Shown here one piece after another: positions 5,450 through 7,877 of a stretch of 7,877 bases of DNA. Below the pieces are notes generated by a model. The model did not search any database, was not told where the DNA came from, and worked only from the letters and a program-made list of their open reading frames with translations. The stretch is from Rhodothermota bacterium (GTDB lineage Bacteria; Hydrogenedentota; Hydrogenedentia; Hydrogenedentales; GCA-2746185): contig VFKU01000026.1 in the NCBI GenBank assembly GCA_009885415.1, positions 1-7,877 of the forward strand, given 5' to 3'. Both the position numbers and the translations under genes were made by a program. How positions within the stretch are numbered: position 1 is the stretch's first letter; every line of letters begins with the position of its first letter.

Positions 5450-5582
5450 TGCGGGATATACGGCCGTGTCTTGGCTATTGATGACCTTGGAGCGAAATTC
5501 GAGACCGAGGGATTGCGCATTGTAAGGGCTTCGGGCTAGGCTTCGTGCGGTTTCATGTGAGCGACGCAGTGTGGAGACGGGT

Positions 5583-6365
5583 ATGCCGCCGATCGTGACG
5601 TTGACGAGCGATTTTGAAGAGCGTGAGCCGTATGTGGCGTCCGCAAAAGGGGTGCTGTGTGCGCGGTGTCCCGGTGTGCAAATTGTCGATCTGAGCCACG
5701 AGATTCCGCGGCAGGGCGTGGCGGAGTGCGCGCTGTTTCTCTCGACCGCGGCGCCGTATTTCCCGGCGGGGACGATTCATATTGTCGCGGTGGCCTCGGG
5801 CGCGCGTCCGATCGCGGCGTCGCTGAACGGGCAGCATTTTGTGTGCCCGGACAACGGCGTGCTGACGTTGTTGGCGGACCGTTACGTGGTGGACGAAGCG
5901 CGGGCGATCACGAACCCCGCGCTGAATCTATCGCAGGGTAACCAGACGTATTTTGCGCGGGACGTGTTTGCGCCGGCGGCGGCGTTTCTCGCCGGGGGCG
6001 GGGCCTTGCAGGACGTCGGCGAGCGGATCGAGAAAGTGGCGAAGCTGGATTTGCCTCGCGCGAAGCGGGACGGCAATCGCCTGATCACGGGGCAGACGAT
6101 TCACGTGAACCGATTTGGATCGCTGGTGACGAACATCCACCGCTCGCTGCTGGACGGGTGCGCGGTCACGATGATCAAGGTGGGCGAGTTCAAGGTGGGT
6201 GGGCTTTCCGAGGCGTACACGGACGTCGAGTTGCGGCATCCGCTGGCGCTCTTCGGGAGTTCGGGCTATCTCGAGATCGCGTTCAACGGCGACCGCGCGG
6301 ACACGCGACTGAAGATGGGCGCGGGAATTCTGGTGTCGGTCGCGTTGGAAGCCGCCACGCAATAG
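5583..6365 (+). CDS. SAM hydroxide adenosyltransferase (DUF62) homologue with altered active site
   Basis: The family hydrolyses S-adenosylmethionine to adenosine and methionine, and relatives are SAM halogenases. I chose the ATG at 5583 (MPPIVTLTSD, 260 aa) because GGAG at 5573-5576 lies 6 bases before it. A GTG at 5571 would add METG. Family features seen are TSDF near residue 9, IVDLSHEIP at 34-42, YFPAGTIHIV at 59-68, CPDNGVL at 88-94, ARDVFAPAAAFL at 125-136, NRFGSLVTNI at 176-185 and SGYLEIAFNGD near 227-237. Length matches the family. The catalytic triad known from the archaeal enzyme is Asp68-Arg75-His127. Here the aspartate of the usual DPGVG is Ala71 with a short deletion after it, and the histidine of TFHGRD is Phe124. 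An Arg at 75 may remain. SAM hydrolysis by the usual mechanism therefore seems doubtful, though the nucleoside pocket may persist. A hairpin follows the gene. Confidence 0.85.
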   Translation: MPPIVTLTSDFEEREPYVASAKGVLCARCPGVQIVDLSHEIPRQGVAECALFLSTAAPYFPAGTIHIVAVASGARPIAASLNGQHFVCPDNGVLTLLADRYVVDEARAITNPALNLSQGNQTYFARDVFAPAAAFLAGGGALQDVGERIEKVAKLDLPRAKRDGNRLITGQTIHVNRFGSLVTNIHRSLLDGCAVTMIKVGEFKVGGLSEAYTDVELRHPLALFGSSGYLEIAFNGDRADTRLKMGAGILVSVALEAATQ

Positions 6366-6380
6366 AGTAAAGTGCAATGG

Positions 6381-6414
6381 CGCGAAGTCGCCCTAGGATG
6401 GGCGCTTCGCGTTT
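6381..6414 (+). terminator. Hairpin after the DUF62 gene, possible terminator
   Basis: CGCGAAGTCGCCC at 6381-6393 pairs with GGGCGCTTCGCG at 6400-6411 with one bulged base and a 6-base loop. Only three T follow, so termination may be partial, with some readthrough into the SnoaL-like gene 32 bases downstream. Confidence 0.55.
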
Positions 6415-6445
6415 GTCGGAATGTTCCAAGACAGGGAGAACGCTC

Positions 6446-6913
6446 ATGAAAAAAATTCTCGGGTATGGCGCGGGTGTGTTGATGGTGGCGGCCCTGCTGC
6501 TGGCGATCGCGCCAGCGGTGCGCGGGGCGGAGGACGTGAAGGCGGCGATGGAAGCGTCGAACGCGTTATTCGTGAAGGCGTGGGAAAAGAAGGACGGGGC
6601 GGGCATGGCCGCGCGCTACACGGCGGACGCGCAGGTCTTGCCAACGGGCTCCGAGCCGATCAAAGGCAATCCCGCGATCAAGGCCTTCTGGCAGACGGCG
6701 ATCGACGCCGGCCCGGGGACGACGGCCAAATTCACGACGGTCGAGGCCGAGCAACACGGCGACACGGCGATCGAAGTGGGCCAGGCGGAAATGTTCGACG
6801 CGTCGGGCAAGAGCGTGGATGTGGTGAAGTACATCGTGATCTGGAAAAAGATCGACGGCCAGTGGAAGATGCACCGCGACATCTGGAATACGAACCTGGC
6901 GCCGGCGAATTAG
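6446..6913 (+). CDS. Exported SnoaL/DUF4440-like (NTF2-fold) protein
   Basis: The 155-residue product starts at the ATG at 6446 (MKKILGYG), with GGGAGA at 6434-6439 as ribosome binding site. A longer frame from 6377 would place 23 non-signal-like residues across the preceding hairpin and is unlikely. A typical signal peptide MKKILGYGAGVLMVAALLLAIAPAVRGA probably ends near residue 28. The mature domain shows the DUF4440 order: ALFVKAWEKKDGAGMAARYTADAQVLPTG, then AIKAFWQ, a strand near TAIEVGQAEMF, and KYIVIWKKIDGQWKMHRDIWN at the end. Such proteins are small ligand-binding or isomerase-like NTF2 folds. The substrate is unknown. A strong palindromic terminator follows within 20 bases. It is probably a separate unit or partly cotranscribed with the DUF62 gene. 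Confidence 0.85.
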   Translation: MKKILGYGAGVLMVAALLLAIAPAVRGAEDVKAAMEASNALFVKAWEKKDGAGMAARYTADAQVLPTGSEPIKGNPAIKAFWQTAIDAGPGTTAKFTTVEAEQHGDTAIEVGQAEMFDASGKSVDVVKYIVIWKKIDGQWKMHRDIWNTNLAPAN

Positions 6914-6930
6914 ACACTAGAACGCGGCAC

Positions 6931-6984
6931 GCACCCCGGTAGGGCGGATCATGACCCGCCCCTACCGGGGTGCCGTTTTATTTT
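6931..6984 (+). terminator. Long palindromic intrinsic terminator
   Basis: GCACCCCGGTAGGGCGG at 6931-6947 pairs with CCGCCCCTACCGGGGTGC at 6956-6973 with one bulge, followed by two TTTT blocks at 6976-6984. It ends the SnoaL-like unit. The T-tract contains the stop codon of the convergent dehydrogenase gene (6978-6980). The length and near-perfect symmetry also fit a dispersed repeat-derived palindrome. Confidence 0.85.
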
Positions 6985-7877
6985 AGGGCAAACGCGATGA
7001 TCGCGTCGGCTTGGGGCGGATTGTCGCGATCGCGGCGGAGGTAGCGGATGCCGCCGGCGGCTACGACTACGTATTGCTTGCCGTCGAGCGTGTAGGTGAT
7101 GGGAGCGGCATTGGCGCCGGCTTCGGTCTGATAGCTCCAGAGGTGATTGCCGTTTGCGAGCTCCCAGGCGTCGAAGCTGTTGTCGGTCTGACCGGCGAAG
7201 ATCAGTCCGCCGGCGGTGGTGATGACGCCGCTGAAGAGGGGTTGTTTTGTTTTCGTCTCCCAGACGACTTTGCCGGTGATGGGGTTGATGGCGTTGAGAA
7301 TTCCCCAGTTCTCGATGTTGTCGCCGGTGAAGGATGCATTTCCGCTTTGGTAACTTCCGCGTTCGCGCCGCTCTTGGCCCGGGAAAGTGGTCATTTTCAT
7401 GGGCCAGTGCATGCTGGCGGAGTAGACGAGGCCGGTCTTGGGACTGAAGGACGCTGGGGACCAGTTGGTGCCGCCGGCGCTGCCGGGCGCGATGAGGAGT
7501 CCGTCGGACGTGGGTGGCTTTAGAAAATTTTCTTGAGGCACGTAGGGCTCGGAGACTTTGAGGAGTTCGCCAGTCTCGCGGTTGAGCAGATAGAAATATC
7601 CAATCTTGGTGAAGAGTCCGACGGCAGGGACCTTCGCGCCTTTCCACTCGATGTCGAAGAGGAGCGGGGGCGTGCCGCCGTCGTAGTCCCAGGTGTCGTG
7701 GGGCATGTATTGGAATCCCCAGGCGAGGGAGCCGTCGTCGGCGCGAATGGCGCAGATCGAATCGCCCCAGAGGTTGTCGCCGGGACGGACGGTGGCGTCG
7801 TAATCGGGGCCGGGATTGCCGGTGGTGACGTAGATGAGGCGACGCACGGGATCGAGAGAGGGCGTGGTCCAGATGGG
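6978..7877 (-). CDS. PQQ-dependent (quinoprotein) dehydrogenase, C-terminal part
   Basis: The frame runs off the right edge with no start in the window. The GTG at 7847 is internal, because PIWTTPSLDP precedes it in frame. The visible 299 residues belong to the eight-bladed propeller of PQQ-dependent alcohol/glucose dehydrogenases, which oxidise alcohols or sugars in the periplasm and pass electrons to the respiratory chain. Seen features are YVTTGNPGPDYD, PGDNLWGDSICAIRADDGSLAWGFQYMPHDTWDYDG (the active-site blade, with the HDxWD motif), the tryptophan-docking-like pieces NPITGKVVWE and ANGNHLWSYQTEAG, and a C-terminal DGKQYVVVAAGG. The protein ends soon after, so no C-terminal cytochrome c domain is fused. 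An external electron acceptor is implied. The exact substrate cannot be read from this part. The gene is convergent with the SnoaL-like gene. Confidence 0.9.
   Translation of the reverse strand, partial: PIWTTPSLDPVRRLIYVTTGNPGPDYDATVRPGDNLWGDSICAIRADDGSLAWGFQYMPHDTWDYDGGTPPLLFDIEWKGAKVPAVGLFTKIGYFYLLNRETGELLKVSEPYVPQENFLKPPTSDGLLIAPGSAGGTNWSPASFSPKTGLVYSASMHWPMKMTTFPGQERRERGSYQSGNASFTGDNIENWGILNAINPITGKVVWETKTKQPLFSGVITTAGGLIFAGQTDNSFDAWELANGNHLWSYQTEAGANAAPITYTLDGKQYVVVAAGGIRYLRRDRDNPPQADAIIAFALK

Larger units (their letters stand above)
5125..5582. other. Gene-free region between divergent genes
   Basis: These 458 bases separate the minus-strand CHA-motif gene from the plus-strand DUF62 gene. 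They hold a likely sigma-70 promoter on the minus strand (5325-5354), an inverted repeat (5431-5449), and the ribosome binding site of the DUF62 gene. The open frame at 5219-5431 has no recognisable domain, ribosome binding site or codon pattern like its neighbours. Confidence 0.6.

Noticed and set aside
7011..7523. 170-residue plus-strand frame opposite the dehydrogenase.
   Set aside because: The minus strand encodes a clear PQQ propeller. This is its shadow.
1..7877. CRISPR array, tRNA or rRNA genes.
   Set aside because: No regularly spaced short repeats and no recognisable tRNA arms or rRNA core sequences were seen on either strand.

Overview
The window looks like chromosomal DNA of a moderately GC-rich, Gram-negative bacterium. 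The evidence is a PilT-type pilus ATPase, a PQQ-dependent dehydrogenase and three separate exported small proteins. Shine-Dalgarno sites are clear in front of several genes. The sequence does not allow a safe phylum. The gene styles recall Acidobacteria, Planctomycetes and allied environmental lineages, but that is an impression only.

Left part (1-1116): a minus-strand pilT-like ATPase gene lacks the last stretch of the family's C-terminus. It probably starts at 1032.

Middle part (1117-4608) is the unusual region. A unit of about 1,015 bp occurs twice in direct orientation (1117-2130 and 2802-3816). Each copy begins with a shared, partly palindromic boundary segment. It continues with a minus-strand gene for a tandem helix-turn-helix (XRE-like) regulator and ends with a plus-strand piece of comM that encodes only the C-terminal third of that AAA+ protein. 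The regulator's 5' end lies opposite the ComM CPCG codons. A third, shorter comM 3' end lies at 4408-4608. Between these comM ends sit unrelated cargo genes: a small Trp/Arg-rich protein related to stress-associated proteins (2377-2802), and an exported NTF2/SnoaL-like protein (3871-4383) bracketed by near-identical direct repeats of the comM end. No comM 5' half, integrase or transposase is visible here. The best reading is an accretion zone in which comM 3' ends, with or without the regulator, accompany or bracket captured genes. One regulator copy is frameshifted and the third comM end is decaying.

Right part (4609-7877) is more ordinary. A hairpin terminator closes the comM zone. A minus-strand gene follows for a small exported protein with a CHA...H...GH motif and a recognisable upstream promoter. 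Next are a SAM hydroxide adenosyltransferase (DUF62) homologue that appears to have lost two residues of its catalytic triad, a second exported SnoaL-like protein (6446-6913), and a strong palindromic terminator. The 3' part of a convergent PQQ-dependent dehydrogenase gene runs off the right edge.

Two gene families linked to natural transformation, PilT (pilus retraction) and ComM (branch migration), are neighbours here. The visible copies are truncated or fragmentary, so the window alone does not show a working competence locus.
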